Shown here in pieces: positions 35,660 through 44,463 of a stretch of 61,876 nt of DNA (positions are counted from its first letter, which is position 1; each line of letters starts with the position of its first letter). Under the pieces are notes generated by a model. It was not told the origin of the DNA. It was given only the letters and a program-made list of their open reading frames with translations, and ran no database searches. This stretch comes from Lachnospiraceae bacterium UBA7143 (GTDB lineage: Bacteria > Bacillota > Clostridia > Lachnospirales > Lachnospiraceae): contig DKWV01000018.1 of NCBI GenBank assembly GCA_002491905.1, positions 1 through 61,876 of the forward strand. Reading direction: 5' to 3'. The position numbers and the translations under genes were made by a program.

Positions 35660-36501
35660 GCTGCATCCTCCGTTTTCTGCCCCTTCCCACTATACAGAGG
35701 CTTCACTCTGGCAAGAGCCAGCCCTACACCTGTAACAATAACAGCCGCTACCACAGCCTCGACCACGCCGTTGAAGGCCACCACGCCCATGATAATGTCC
35801 AGCACGGCATCGCCCGCCACGCCCAAAGCTTCCGCGTAAGCGTCCCTGTACAGAATATAAATGCCGCTCATGACAAAAAGCGTGTTGGTAAACGCGCCCG
35901 CAAGCCCCGCGTAGGAGAGTGCGATATTGGCTGACTCCTTCTTCATACCCCCTACGGTCAGGGCCGCCATAAGCGCTGCGCCCACAACCAGGCCGATGAC
36001 CGTACAGACCACTGCGTTCAGGGCCTCCGGGAATAAGCGCATCAGGAACGCCCTGACGGAGGCAAATAATATAACAGACGCTATCAAATCAACGATAACC
36101 TTACCTGCCCGGTTCTCGCCTTTCACGATCCTGCGGATCAGAAGCCAGACAAAGTAAGGCGCCACGCCCACTAAAATTCTCGGCACAAAACAGATGTACA
36201 GGCTCTTAAAGATACCTGACACCCCTGCCATCCTATAGGCTAAGACCGGCGAAAACACGAACGCCGAGGCCGTAACCGCATTAACTGTGTTGTTGATTAA
36301 GCTGGTGAGTCCGAATACGAATCCTAAAAATGCGCCTTTCTTCGGTCCGAGAAATAGCGCTCCCAGGATCACGGGGATGTGAATGATTGTCGCGTTGATG
36401 ACTACAAGCGGGATATATCCCAGCGGTGTAAATGCCATAATCACGATTATGGCAGTGAACAGTGCCGTCAGCACCAGTTCGTAGGTCTTTTCGTTTTTCA
36501 C
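35656..36501 (-). CDS. ECF transporter S component, probably for pantothenate
   Basis: A substrate-binding membrane subunit of an energy-coupling-factor vitamin importer, 281 residues and at least six hydrophobic segments. The N-terminal LVLTALFTAIIVIMAFTPLG and the following INATIIHIPVILGALFLGPK are typical of S components. Its tight link to coaX and coaBC suggests pantothenate (PanT-like), which is inference. The frame is open upstream, but the start is most likely GTG at 36501, with AGGAGG nine bases before it. A good promoter lies about 50 bases further up. The ECF ATPases and T component are not in the window. Confidence 0.8.
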   Translation of the reverse strand: MKNEKTYELVLTALFTAIIVIMAFTPLGYIPLVVINATIIHIPVILGALFLGPKKGAFLGFVFGLTSLINNTVNAVTASAFVFSPVLAYRMAGVSGIFKSLYICFVPRILVGVAPYFVWLLIRRIVKGENRAGKVIVDLIASVILFASVRAFLMRLFPEALNAVVCTVIGLVVGAALMAALTVGGMKKESANIALSYAGLAGAFTNTLFVMSGIYILYRDAYAEALGVAGDAVLDIIMGVVAFNGVVEAVVAAVIVTGVGLALARVKPLYSGKGQKTEDAA

Positions 36502-36550
36502 GGTACAATTCCTCCTGTTATTATTCTCATGCGAGATACAATACGGTCGT

Positions 36551-36579
36551 ATCATACCACACTGCCGTTTTTTTGACAA
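36551..36579 (-). promoter_or_regulatory. Promoter of the panT-like/coaX/coaBC operon
   Basis: On the minus strand TTGTCA, a 17-base spacer and TATGAT. Confidence 0.75.
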
Positions 36580-36621
36580 TACCGTTTTTAAAAACGCATG
36601 TTATGTATCAAAAAAAGGACA

Positions 36622-36684
36622 GCAAAAAACAGGAGATGATTTCATCGTCGCCACGCCCTCGCTCCTCGTAAAATCATCTCCTGT
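36622..36684 (-). terminator. Long-loop terminator of the rubrerythrin gene
   Basis: ACAGGAGATGATTT and AAATCATCTCCTGT form a perfect 14-bp stem followed by a run of T on the minus strand. The loop is 28 bases and GC-rich, which is unusual for an intrinsic terminator. Confidence 0.85.
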
Positions 36685-36690
36685 CTCAGT

Positions 36691-37230
36691 TTAATAATTT
36701 TCGGGCTTCACCTGGAAGTAAGACTGCGGGTGTTTGCACACAGGGCAAATCTCCGGCGCCTTTTTCCCGATCACGATATGGCCGCAGTTTAAGCACTGCC
36801 ATACGCAGTCGCCGTCCTTGGAGAACACAACGCTGTCCTCAATATTTTTAAGAAGCTTGCGGTACCTCTCCTCGTGCTCCTTCTCAATCTTTGCCACGCC
36901 CTCAAAGAGCATTGCGATCTCCTCAAACCCTTCCCTGCGCGCTTCCTCGGCAAAACCGGCGTACATATCTGTCCACTCGTAGTTCTCGCCCTCCGCGGCA
37001 TCCCTCAGGTTTTCCTGTGTCCCCGGAATCGCTCCGCCATGCAGATATTTAAACCAGATCTTCGCGTGTTCCTTCTCGTTGGCAGCCGTCTCCTCAAAAA
37101 TATTGGCCATCTGCACGTAGCCGTCCTTCTTCGCCTTGGACGCGTAATAAGTATACTTCGTGTAAGCCTGGGATTCCCCCGCAAACGCCGCCAGCAGATT
37201 TTTCTCCGTCTTTGATCCTTTTAAATCCAT
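36691..37230 (-). CDS. Rubrerythrin
   Basis: A non-heme iron peroxidase that reduces hydrogen peroxide in anaerobes, 179 residues. The ferritin-like diiron domain (1-140) has AFAGESQAYTKY, FEETAANEKEHA and KIEKEHEERY, which supply the Glu and His ligands. The C-terminal rubredoxin-like site has CLNCG (Cys146, Cys149) and CPVCKH (Cys162, Cys165). GGAGGC lies upstream. It is divergent from purC. No clear PerR box was seen, but an AAAACATA/TATGTTTT inverted repeat lies at 37349-37367 in the shared intergenic region. Confidence 0.95.
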   Translation of the reverse strand: MDLKGSKTEKNLLAAFAGESQAYTKYTYYASKAKKDGYVQMANIFEETAANEKEHAKIWFKYLHGGAIPGTQENLRDAAEGENYEWTDMYAGFAEEARREGFEEIAMLFEGVAKIEKEHEERYRKLLKNIEDSVVFSKDGDCVWQCLNCGHIVIGKKAPEICPVCKHPQSYFQVKPENY

Positions 37231-37348
37231 AATAGCCTCCTTCTTGCCGTCCCCGCGTGTCGGACGATATCCGTCCTGTGAACGGCTCTGTTCATTAATG
37301 TTTCCATTTTACACCAAATCTTTCGGAATGTCTCCTAAAACTTTTTCA

Positions 37349-37367
37349 AAAACATACGTTATGTTTT
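37349..37367. promoter_or_regulatory. Inverted repeat between rubrerythrin and purC
   Basis: AAAACATA, three bases and TATGTTTT, a perfect 8-bp inverted repeat in the divergent intergenic region. Possible operator; nothing else is visible in 37231-37502 apart from the purC promoter and a weak -10 (TAAAAT) for rubrerythrin. Confidence 0.4.
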
Positions 37368-37413
37368 CAGACAGTCTGCCCGGCATTTTTTTAACAAAAG
37401 AACCGATATTCTG

Positions 37414-37442
37414 TTGTCAATCATCCTACATTGGTTTAGTAT
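37414..37442 (+). promoter_or_regulatory. Promoter of purC
   Basis: TTGTCA, a 17-base spacer and TAGTAT, about 60 bases before the purC start. Confidence 0.65.
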
Positions 37443-37502
37443 AGTATTCAGACAAAAAGAACTGCAGCGCCATGCTGCAAACCCCAAAAGGAAAGGAACA
37501 CT

Positions 37503-38363
37503 ATGAAACCCATCAAAGAAGGAAAAGTACGTGAAATTTATGACAACGGCGACACCCTTATTATGGTCGCTACGGACCGCATCAGTTGTTTTGACGTGAT
37601 CCTGAAAAATCAGGTAACCAAAAAAGGAACCGTTCTGACTCAGATGTCAAAATTTTGGTTCGACATGACGAGGGATATCCTGCCCAACCACATGATTTCC
37701 GTAGATGTGAATGACATGCCCGAATTTTTCAGGCAGGAGAAGTTTGACGGCAACAGCATGCTCTGTCAGAAGCTAAATATGCTCCCCATTGAATGCATTG
37801 TCAGAGGCTATATCACCGGCAGCGGCTGGGCAAGTTACCAGAAGGACGGCACCGTATGCGGCATCCGCCTGCCCGAGGGACTTAAGGAGTCGGACAAGCT
37901 GCCCGAACCGATCTACACCCCCTCCACCAAGGCGGAAATCGGCGATCACGACGAAAATATTTCCTACGGGCAGAGTGTGGACTATCTGGAAAAGCGTTTC
38001 CCCGGTAAGGGAGAAGAATACGCCGCCAAACTGCGCGACTACACCATCGCCCTCTATAAGAAATGTGCCGAATATGCCCTGACCCGCGGCATCATCATCG
38101 CTGACACGAAATTTGAGTTCGGACTGGACGAAAACGGCAATATCGTTCTCGGTGACGAAATGCTCACCCCCGACAGTTCCCGTTTCTGGCCCGCCGAAGG
38201 GTACGAGCCGGGACACAGCCAGCCCTCCTTCGACAAGCAGTTCGCCAGGGACTGGCTGAAAGCCAACGAGGAACACGACTGGACGCTGCCCGAGGATATC
38301 GTACAGAAAACCATTGACAAGTATCTGCAGGGGTACGAACTTCTGACCGGGAAAAAACTTTAA
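37503..38363 (+). CDS. purC: Phosphoribosylaminoimidazole-succinocarboxamide synthase
   Basis: Purine biosynthesis: joins aspartate to CAIR with ATP to give SAICAR. It is a 286-residue protein. The N-terminal EGKVREIYDNGDTLIMVATDRISCFDV is characteristic (quoted in parts: GKVREIY and ATDRISCFDV). CIVRGYITGSGW is near residue 98, and ADTKFEFGLDENG and VLGDEMLTPDSSRFW are in the C-terminal half. AAAGGAAAGGA precedes the ATG. It stands alone between its promoter and a terminator, away from other pur genes, and no purine riboswitch is seen in the leader. Confidence 0.96.
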   Translation: MKPIKEGKVREIYDNGDTLIMVATDRISCFDVILKNQVTKKGTVLTQMSKFWFDMTRDILPNHMISVDVNDMPEFFRQEKFDGNSMLCQKLNMLPIECIVRGYITGSGWASYQKDGTVCGIRLPEGLKESDKLPEPIYTPSTKAEIGDHDENISYGQSVDYLEKRFPGKGEEYAAKLRDYTIALYKKCAEYALTRGIIIADTKFEFGLDENGNIVLGDEMLTPDSSRFWPAEGYEPGHSQPSFDKQFARDWLKANEEHDWTLPEDIVQKTIDKYLQGYELLTGKKL

Positions 38364-38370
38364 AAAAACG

Positions 38371-38402
38371 GCAGCCGCTTCCACAACGGCTGCTATTTTT
38401 AT
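38371..38402. terminator. Terminator between purC and the PIG-L gene
   Basis: GCAGCCG and CGGCTGC form a 7-bp GC-rich stem with a nine-base loop, followed by TATTTTTAT on the plus strand; on the minus strand a run of T follows as well. Confidence 0.8.
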
Positions 38403-39865
38403 CTCCTCCGAAGCTTTTCCGCAATATACATACCCCTGTACCTGACTGGCACATGCTCCCGCTCTACCAGCTCCGGGTAATGACGCCTCAACGTATAGGC
38501 GTTCGGCAGCCAGCGGGAAATCTTTCTTTTCATGGACAAAACGGCCTTTTCCGTTTTCATCCGCGTTTTGACCAGTGTGGTCACTTTTAGGGTATCCCCA
38601 TGAAAAAGCTGTCTTTCCAGCGCTTCCGGCAGTCTCTGTTCCTCCGGCGGCAGAATCTCCAGCTCGGAGATCCCCCAGACGGCGCCCTCCCACGCCTCGA
38701 TCCGAAACGTCATCTCCCGCACCCCGGCCCGGGGTGCGAAAACACAGAGATTTCTTTTCCCGTCCGGCCTGATTTCCATTCTGACAGGCTCTTCGTCCGC
38801 GTCGAAGAAAACCGCCGCTTTCAGGCTGCCCGCCCCGCCGCCGGGCGCGTAAGCCGCGATCCTGCCCACAGTCTGCGGCGTCTCAAACCGAATCCGCAGC
38901 TGTCGCTGCACATCCCCCTCTTCCGGCTTCCAGCCGCATTCCTTAAGGCCGGGCTCCTTCCGGGTCACATCCTCACAGTCAAACAGCTTAAAATCCCGGA
39001 GATATTCCGGATTCCCGGAGGAAGCGGACATCGAAGCCCCGTACAAAAGGCTGTCCGTACTTCTGCTAAAAAAAACCTCGTCGATATTGATGATCTCATC
39101 GGCCTTCTGCCATGCCTCCTGGGTCCGGTGGCAGCGGATGGCCCGAAAGAGAAAATTCCGCGAAAGACAGGGCCGTGCACAGTCCTCCGGCATGGCAAAG
39201 CGCAGCTCCTCCTCCGATGTATAGGGCGTCCCCGTAAGTCCTGCAAGCACGGTCTCCCGCCTCGGCAGCTCGAAAAAATCCGCCTTTCCCTTCCACACGC
39301 CGTCGTAGGCAAAGCGCTTTAACACAAGCGGGCGGTAAGAGGCGTCCTCCCTGAAAAGCTCTCCCAGACACTCCTCCGTAAGCAGGGATGCCGCCCTGTG
39401 GTCGGCATGTTTGTCAAAATCCACCACAAGCAGAAGATCAGCCCGCACCCGGGTAAGCACATCCTTCAAATCCTTCTTAAAATCCGCCCTCCGATACATA
39501 CTGTGCCTGCCGGATCTTGTATAGCGGTAATCCTCATGTCTCTCCAAACCATATGTTTCTGTCCTCCCCGCCATCGAGACAAGCGGCTCCTCCCCCTCCT
39601 GATGGTAGAGGTGCACCCCGCCACGCCAGCCATCCCCATAGCCCAGAAAGAAAACATGGCTTTCTTCTATTCCATAAAGCCCTGTCAGCACATGCAGGGA
39701 CTCCCGCAGGCGCACCCCGGCCTCATGCGGGTAAAAATCGCCGTTCGTCGTGTAAACCACATAGGCCTCATACCCTGCGCCGTTCACAAGTGTTCTCAAA
39801 AAACCCCCGCCCACGAACAGTTCATCGTCCTGATGCGGCACAACAAGCAAAACCCTTTTTTCCAA
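38399..39865 (-). CDS. PIG-L family deacetylase with C-terminal carbohydrate-binding-like region
   Basis: A 488-residue zinc-dependent N-deacetylase of the PIG-L/LmbE group. The zinc motif reads PHQDDELFVGGG at about residues 10-21, a variant of PHPDDE. The second His site is in DKHADHRAA. Characterised relatives deacetylate GlcNAc conjugates; the substrate here is unknown. Residues about 290-420 look like a beta-rich discoid or CBM-like module (RFETPQTVGRIAAY). The ATG at 39958 lies in non-homologous sequence; TTG at 39865 has AGGAGGGG six bases upstream and is preferred. It is cytoplasmic by sequence, with no signal peptide. Confidence 0.8.
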   Translation of the reverse strand: MEKRVLLVVPHQDDELFVGGGFLRTLVNGAGYEAYVVYTTNGDFYPHEAGVRLRESLHVLTGLYGIEESHVFFLGYGDGWRGGVHLYHQEGEEPLVSMAGRTETYGLERHEDYRYTRSGRHSMYRRADFKKDLKDVLTRVRADLLLVVDFDKHADHRAASLLTEECLGELFREDASYRPLVLKRFAYDGVWKGKADFFELPRRETVLAGLTGTPYTSEEELRFAMPEDCARPCLSRNFLFRAIRCHRTQEAWQKADEIINIDEVFFSRSTDSLLYGASMSASSGNPEYLRDFKLFDCEDVTRKEPGLKECGWKPEEGDVQRQLRIRFETPQTVGRIAAYAPGGGAGSLKAAVFFDADEEPVRMEIRPDGKRNLCVFAPRAGVREMTFRIEAWEGAVWGISELEILPPEEQRLPEALERQLFHGDTLKVTTLVKTRMKTEKAVLSMKRKISRWLPNAYTLRRHYPELVEREHVPVRYRGMYIAEKLRRR

Positions 39866-40015
39866 CCTACCCCTCCTGTCATGGCAGCCTGCTTCCGATT
39901 CCCTGCCATACCGTTTCTTCCAAATCCCGTCTGCGCATCGCACCGACCGCTCACACAATTACAGTATAGCATATATTTCCCCGTCTGCCTTATTTCCTGC
40001 CGCGAAAAATTTGTG

Positions 40016-40044
40016 TTGACATTCTGATATCATTTTGATATCAT
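40016..40044 (+). promoter_or_regulatory. Promoter of the SPFH-Arc pair with two TGATATCA palindromes
   Basis: TTGACA, a 17-base spacer and TATCAT. The palindrome TGATATCA occurs twice, at 40025-40032 and 40036-40043, inside the spacer and over the -10 box, eleven bases apart. This is a strong candidate operator. Confidence 0.75.
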
Positions 40045-40110
40045 TCAAGCATCAAAAATAACCAATATCCAAAAAGAAACAAAAACGACAGAAAAAGAAA
40101 GGACACAGTT

Positions 40111-41151
40111 ATGGAAGAAAAAGTATTAAACAAAAGCAAAAACGGCATGGCAATGCTCATTTTGACATTGCTGCTCTATGCGGCGGCCATCGCCGCAACC
40201 ATTATCGGCGGTATTACAGGGGTCAGCGAGGACGGCCCGCAAAGTCCCGCCGGAATCGCACTCTTTGTCATCGGCCTCATCGTCCTTTTCTCCGGCTGGA
40301 TCCTGCTCTGCGGCCTTACGGTTTTAAGACCGCAGGAAGCCGTGGTGCTGACCCTGTTCGGCAAGTACATCGGCTCATTAAAGGAGGAGGGCTTCTACTG
40401 GATGAACCCTTTCTGCAGCGCGCTCAATCCCGCTGCGAAGACCAGGTTAAAGCAGAGCGGCGATGTGGACGGCGCATCGGACGGCAGCCGCCTCAATACG
40501 CCCACGGGCAGTCAGTACACTCAGGAAAGCACCGGCAGCAAAAAGATTTCCTTAAAGATTATGACTCTGAGCAACAGCCGCCAGAAGATCAATGACTGTC
40601 TGGGCAATCCCATTGAGATCGCCATCGCCGTGATGTGGCGGGTGACGGATACCGCAAAAGCCGTATTTAACGTGGATAACTACAAGGAATATCTGTCCCT
40701 CCAGTGCGACAGCGCACTCCGCAATATCGTGCGGCTCTACCCCTACGATGTGGCGGAAAATGTGGACACCACGGGAGACGGTCTCGCGGATGAAGGGTCG
40801 CTGCGCGGCTCCAGCGAAGTGGTCGCACAGAGAATCCGTGAAGAGATTCAGAACAAGGTGGAGCAGGCCGGCCTGGAGATCGTCGAGGCGCGGATCACTT
40901 ATCTTGCCTACGCTCCCGAAATAGCCGCCGTTATGCTGCAGAGACAGCAGGCATCGGCAATCATCGATGCCCGCAAGATGATCGTAGACGGCGCGGTAGG
41001 CATGGTGGAGATGGCTCTTGACCGTCTTTCCGAGAGAGAAGTAGTTACACTGGATGAAGAGAGGAAGGCAGCTATGGTATCCAATCTTCTGGTGGTACTG
41101 TGCGGCAATCGGGACGCCCAGCCCATTGTCAACTCCGGAAGCCTCTACTAG
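40111..41151 (+). CDS. SPFH/Band 7 domain membrane protein
   Basis: A 346-residue stomatin/prohibitin-like protein. Two N-terminal membrane helices (about 14-36 and 47-70) are followed by the SPFH domain (about 75-310), which starts LRPQEAVVLTLFGKYIGSLKEEG in typical fashion (LFGKYIGSLKEEGFYW). A Thr/Ser/Gly loop lies near 115-140. Coiled-coil-forming VEQAGLEIVEARITYLAYA and RQQASAIIDARK follow. Such proteins build large membrane microdomain scaffolds. The stop codon abuts the ATG of an Arc-like gene, so the two are coupled. Confidence 0.9.
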   Translation: MEEKVLNKSKNGMAMLILTLLLYAAAIAATIIGGITGVSEDGPQSPAGIALFVIGLIVLFSGWILLCGLTVLRPQEAVVLTLFGKYIGSLKEEGFYWMNPFCSALNPAAKTRLKQSGDVDGASDGSRLNTPTGSQYTQESTGSKKISLKIMTLSNSRQKINDCLGNPIEIAIAVMWRVTDTAKAVFNVDNYKEYLSLQCDSALRNIVRLYPYDVAENVDTTGDGLADEGSLRGSSEVVAQRIREEIQNKVEQAGLEIVEARITYLAYAPEIAAVMLQRQQASAIIDARKMIVDGAVGMVEMALDRLSEREVVTLDEERKAAMVSNLLVVLCGNRDAQPIVNSGSLY

Positions 41152-41352
41152 ATGGCGGATAACAGCAAGAAACAGGTGCCGCTTCGTCTGTCCTCCAAAC
41201 TCTATGATGCCATCGCAGCCTGGGCAGAGGATGATTTCCGATCTGTGAATGGCCAGATAGAGTATCTGCTGACAGAATGTGTGCGCCAGAGAAAGAAAAA
41301 CGGGGCGTCCGTTCCCCATGAACTGGACGTCCCACCTGAACTTGATATTTAA
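41152..41352 (+). CDS. Arc-like ribbon-helix-helix protein
   Basis: A 66-residue probable DNA-binding protein. VPLRLSSKLYDAIAAWAEDDFRS fits the ribbon-helix-helix start (beta strand VPLRL, helix A), and SVNGQIEYLLTECVRQRKK supplies helix B. The C-terminal tail is Pro/Glu-rich. The ATG follows the SPFH stop codon with no gap, so it should be made by translational coupling. Its stop codon is immediately next to the stop of the convergent gene. It may bind the TGATATCA palindromes in the promoter, which would make the pair self-regulated; that is inference. Confidence 0.8.
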   Translation: MADNSKKQVPLRLSSKLYDAIAAWAEDDFRSVNGQIEYLLTECVRQRKKNGASVPHELDVPPELDI

Positions 41353-42996
41353 TTACTGCACTACCCCGTCGCCGCCGCGTGTCCAGACGACATTATCCCG
41401 GATCATCTGATCGATATCCATACCGATAATCTCCGAGGCACGCGCCTTGGCGGCGCCTTCACCTGCCGTTCCAAGCTGCTTATAAATATCGTAAGCCGGC
41501 TTGTGGCTGCCGTCTAAATTCGTGATACCCAGATTCAGCTTGCTCTCCATCTCATGTGCATCGTCCTTCAGTCTAAAAAGCATAAACGCATCCACATCCG
41601 GGAGAGTCGCCGCTTTCAGGTACCCGTATGCTACCGACGCCTCCTGGTTTTCGGTCCCGAAATAGGAGGTATAGCCGATCTCCGCCAGCGAAATGCTGCG
41701 CACCTGCCCTGCAGGATTCAAAAATTTCCCCTGATGCATATAATCAATCAGCACGTTGATATTCTGCATGGTGATATAGGGAGTGGAAACGCTCTGCTTC
41801 ACCCATACAGCCGGGCCATTCCACGCATAAGGATCATAGAGCGGCGAGTTGTAGGGATGGTAGGAAAGTCCCCAGTCAATATTTCCTTCCCGGTTCATGT
41901 AATAGTTAAACTGGTCAAGATAATCCTTTGCCAGAAAGCTGCCGGGGTTGGACTTACGCCCCCACTCCTGGTCGATGGAATTGTAAACCTGCACGTTGGC
42001 ATTCACGGCCTTAAGCTCATTATAGAAAATACGGAAGGCCTTCACATAGGCGCTCACATTCACGTCCAGCGAAGAAGAGTTCATGTACCACCAGGATGTT
42101 CTGGCATTGACCTCATTGCCCAGAATCCAGTTGTCGATCTGTCCGTTGCCGGTCTTCCCGCAATAGCGCTGTCCAAGGAAGGCGCTCACAGCCTTCAGGT
42201 GGTTCACACCGCCGGACTCCTCCACATTCAGGGCATAACTGGGACACTCGGCGCCAGCCGCCAACGGGTGCACCAGATCCTGGGATCCTGCAGTTCCTCC
42301 CCTGTTTAAAACAACCATAGTCACCTGTATGCCCAGATTGTTAAAGCCCTTCACCATCTGATCATAGTGGGTAATCCTGCCGTTGCTGAAATAGTAGGTC
42401 TGCCCGTTATATGCAAAAGGAATCGTCCCCGCCTCCCCGGGTGCCGCGCAGATCTCATCCAGATAAATATTGTAGACCACCTGCTGTATCCCAAGGTCCT
42501 TAAGCTCTCCGCCTGAGATCGCGGAAACCTCCGGCAGAAGTCCTTTGATTCCACGGTTCATGCGCCCTGTTGTGAAAGCCGCGTTGGCCTCCGGGTTCGT
42601 GATATAATGCTCGTCACTGACCTGGACCATCTGGCCGCCCCGCTTCACCGCCACCAGAAACTTGCGGCTCAAATTGGAGTCTGCCGTATTATAACCCAAA
42701 GGGAAAGACGCCGTCACGGAAGTCCCCGCATCGACAGTGGCCACCACCGTTCCCACCGGACCGTCCTGAAAAACCTCGTCCGCATAAATGTAATATTTGC
42801 CGTCATCGCCCGACGGAACACTTGCCGCCGTCAACGTACAGTTCACATTTCCTCCCGCAATCTGACAGAAACTGATGGAGACGGGCCGCCCCGCCGCCTG
42901 CACGTTCTTCCCGCAGACAATGACTGATACAGTCAACATAAGAAGGGCCGCAAACCCCTTCCAGCTCTTTCCGATTTTTCTTTTGCATGCTCTCAT
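41353..42996 (-). CDS. Secreted DUF5722-type glycosidase-like protein
   Basis: A 547-residue exported protein. A Sec signal peptide (about 1-34, ending VQA) is followed by a beta-rich N-terminal domain (about 35-135) and a TIM-barrel domain (about 145-545) of the DUF5722 type. NWILGNEVNA with Glu295 and SISLAEIGYTS with Glu439 are placed like the acid/base and nucleophile of clan A glycosidases. Aromatic substrate residues such as YHPYNSPLYDPYAWNGP are present. No anchor is seen, so it is probably secreted. The substrate is unknown. Confidence 0.75.
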   Translation of the reverse strand: MRACKRKIGKSWKGFAALLMLTVSVIVCGKNVQAAGRPVSISFCQIAGGNVNCTLTAASVPSGDDGKYYIYADEVFQDGPVGTVVATVDAGTSVTASFPLGYNTADSNLSRKFLVAVKRGGQMVQVSDEHYITNPEANAAFTTGRMNRGIKGLLPEVSAISGGELKDLGIQQVVYNIYLDEICAAPGEAGTIPFAYNGQTYYFSNGRITHYDQMVKGFNNLGIQVTMVVLNRGGTAGSQDLVHPLAAGAECPSYALNVEESGGVNHLKAVSAFLGQRYCGKTGNGQIDNWILGNEVNARTSWWYMNSSSLDVNVSAYVKAFRIFYNELKAVNANVQVYNSIDQEWGRKSNPGSFLAKDYLDQFNYYMNREGNIDWGLSYHPYNSPLYDPYAWNGPAVWVKQSVSTPYITMQNINVLIDYMHQGKFLNPAGQVRSISLAEIGYTSYFGTENQEASVAYGYLKAATLPDVDAFMLFRLKDDAHEMESKLNLGITNLDGSHKPAYDIYKQLGTAGEGAAKARASEIIGMDIDQMIRDNVVWTRGGDGVVQ

Positions 42997-43062
42997 AAGA
43001 TTCGCAGTCTCCTTACAGCTTAGTTTTCATAGGCATATTATTTTGCCAAGGTATCATCATAA

Positions 43063-44442
43063 TCATTTTTCTGGAACAGCCGGAATACCCGCAAAGCCCT
43101 TTGCCAGATCCTCGTCCGTGGGAATATAATCCGACATCTCTTCGTCGTGGAACTTCCCATAAGCAACCATATCGAAGTACCCCGTGCCGGTCAGGCCGAA
43201 TACAATCGTCTTCTCCTCACCCGTCTCCTTGCACCTCATCGCTTCATCAATGGCCGCCTTAATCGCGTGGGCACTCTCCGGCGCGGGCAGAATGCCTTCC
43301 ACTCTCGCAAACTCCTCCGCCGCCTTAAACACTGCTGTCTGCTCCACGCTGACCGCCTCGATCAGCCCATCGTCATACAACTGCGACACAACGGAACTCA
43401 TGCCATGATAACGCAAGCCGCCCGCATGGTTCGGGGCAGGCATAAAGCCGCTCCCCAGCGTATACATCTTCGCAAGCGGACATACTTTACCGGTATCGCA
43501 GAAATCATACACATACTTTCCTCTGGTCAGGCTCGGGCAGGACGCGGGTTCCACCGCAATAATCCGATAGTCCGCCTCCCCTCTTATCTTCTCGCCTACA
43601 AAAGGCGAAATCAGTCCGCCCAGGTTGGAGCCGCCGCCCGCACAGCCGATAATCATATCCGGCTTGATATCATATTTCCTAAGCGCCGCTTTCGTCTCCT
43701 CACCGATGATGGACTGGTGTAAAAGCACCTGCGACAGCACGCTGCCCAGCACATAACGGTAGCCTTCCCTCTCTCCGGCTGCCTCCACCGCCTCGGAGAT
43801 TGCGCAGCCGAGACTGCCTCCCGTTCCCGGGAACTCTTCCAGAATTTTCCGTCCGACTCTGGTAGTGTCGGAGGGCGACGGTGTCACCTGCGCCCCGTAA
43901 GTACGCATCACCTCACGTCGGAAAGGTTTCTGCTCATAGGAAACCTTCACCATATAGACATGGCAGTCCAGATCAAAATAGGAACACGCCATGGAAAGCG
44001 CCGTTCCCCACTGACCGGCTCCCGTTTCCGTGGTAACGCCCTTAAGCCCCTGCTGCTTCGCATAGTAAGCCTGCGCAATCGCGGAATTCAGCTTATGGCT
44101 GCCGCTGGTGTTGTTTCCCTCAAACTTATAATAGATCTTAGCCGGCGTATCCAGCTTCTTTTCCAGACAATAGGCCCTCACAAGCGGCGACGGGCGGTAC
44201 ATCTTATAGAAATCAAGAATTTCCTGCGGAATGTCAATGTAAGCGTCCGTGTCGTTTAATTCCTGTCTCGCCAGCTCGTCACAGAATACCTGACTCAGCT
44301 CCTCGAAAGTAATGGGCTGCATCGTGCCGGGATTTAACAGCGGCGCAGGCTTATTCTTCATATCGGCCCGGACATTGTACCACTGTTTCGGCATCTCCTC
44401 CTCTTCCAGATAAATCTTATACGGTATCGTTTTTTCTGACAT
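43063..44442 (-). CDS. TrpB2-type tryptophan synthase beta-like protein
   Basis: A PLP enzyme of 459 residues, the TrpB2 subgroup that is larger than canonical TrpB (about 400). The PLP lysine is Lys117 in SGSHKLNSA, and the phosphate loop is CAGGGSN near residue 255. TrpB2 proteins condense indole with serine, often as a stand-alone indole salvage enzyme. No trpA or other trp gene is adjacent, which supports salvage rather than the anabolic complex. It starts 21 bases after a chemoreceptor gene on the same strand and may be cotranscribed with it. Confidence 0.9.
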   Translation of the reverse strand: MSEKTIPYKIYLEEEEMPKQWYNVRADMKNKPAPLLNPGTMQPITFEELSQVFCDELARQELNDTDAYIDIPQEILDFYKMYRPSPLVRAYCLEKKLDTPAKIYYKFEGNNTSGSHKLNSAIAQAYYAKQQGLKGVTTETGAGQWGTALSMACSYFDLDCHVYMVKVSYEQKPFRREVMRTYGAQVTPSPSDTTRVGRKILEEFPGTGGSLGCAISEAVEAAGEREGYRYVLGSVLSQVLLHQSIIGEETKAALRKYDIKPDMIIGCAGGGSNLGGLISPFVGEKIRGEADYRIIAVEPASCPSLTRGKYVYDFCDTGKVCPLAKMYTLGSGFMPAPNHAGGLRYHGMSSVVSQLYDDGLIEAVSVEQTAVFKAAEEFARVEGILPAPESAHAIKAAIDEAMRCKETGEEKTIVFGLTGTGYFDMVAYGKFHDEEMSDYIPTDEDLAKGFAGIPAVPEK

Positions 44443-44463
44443 GATTCTTTCCCCTGTTTCTTT

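Noticed and set aside
37773..38693. 306-codon minus-strand frame over purC and the PIG-L end
   Set aside because: Covers two real genes in the wrong frame; Gly/Ala-rich composition typical of shadows.
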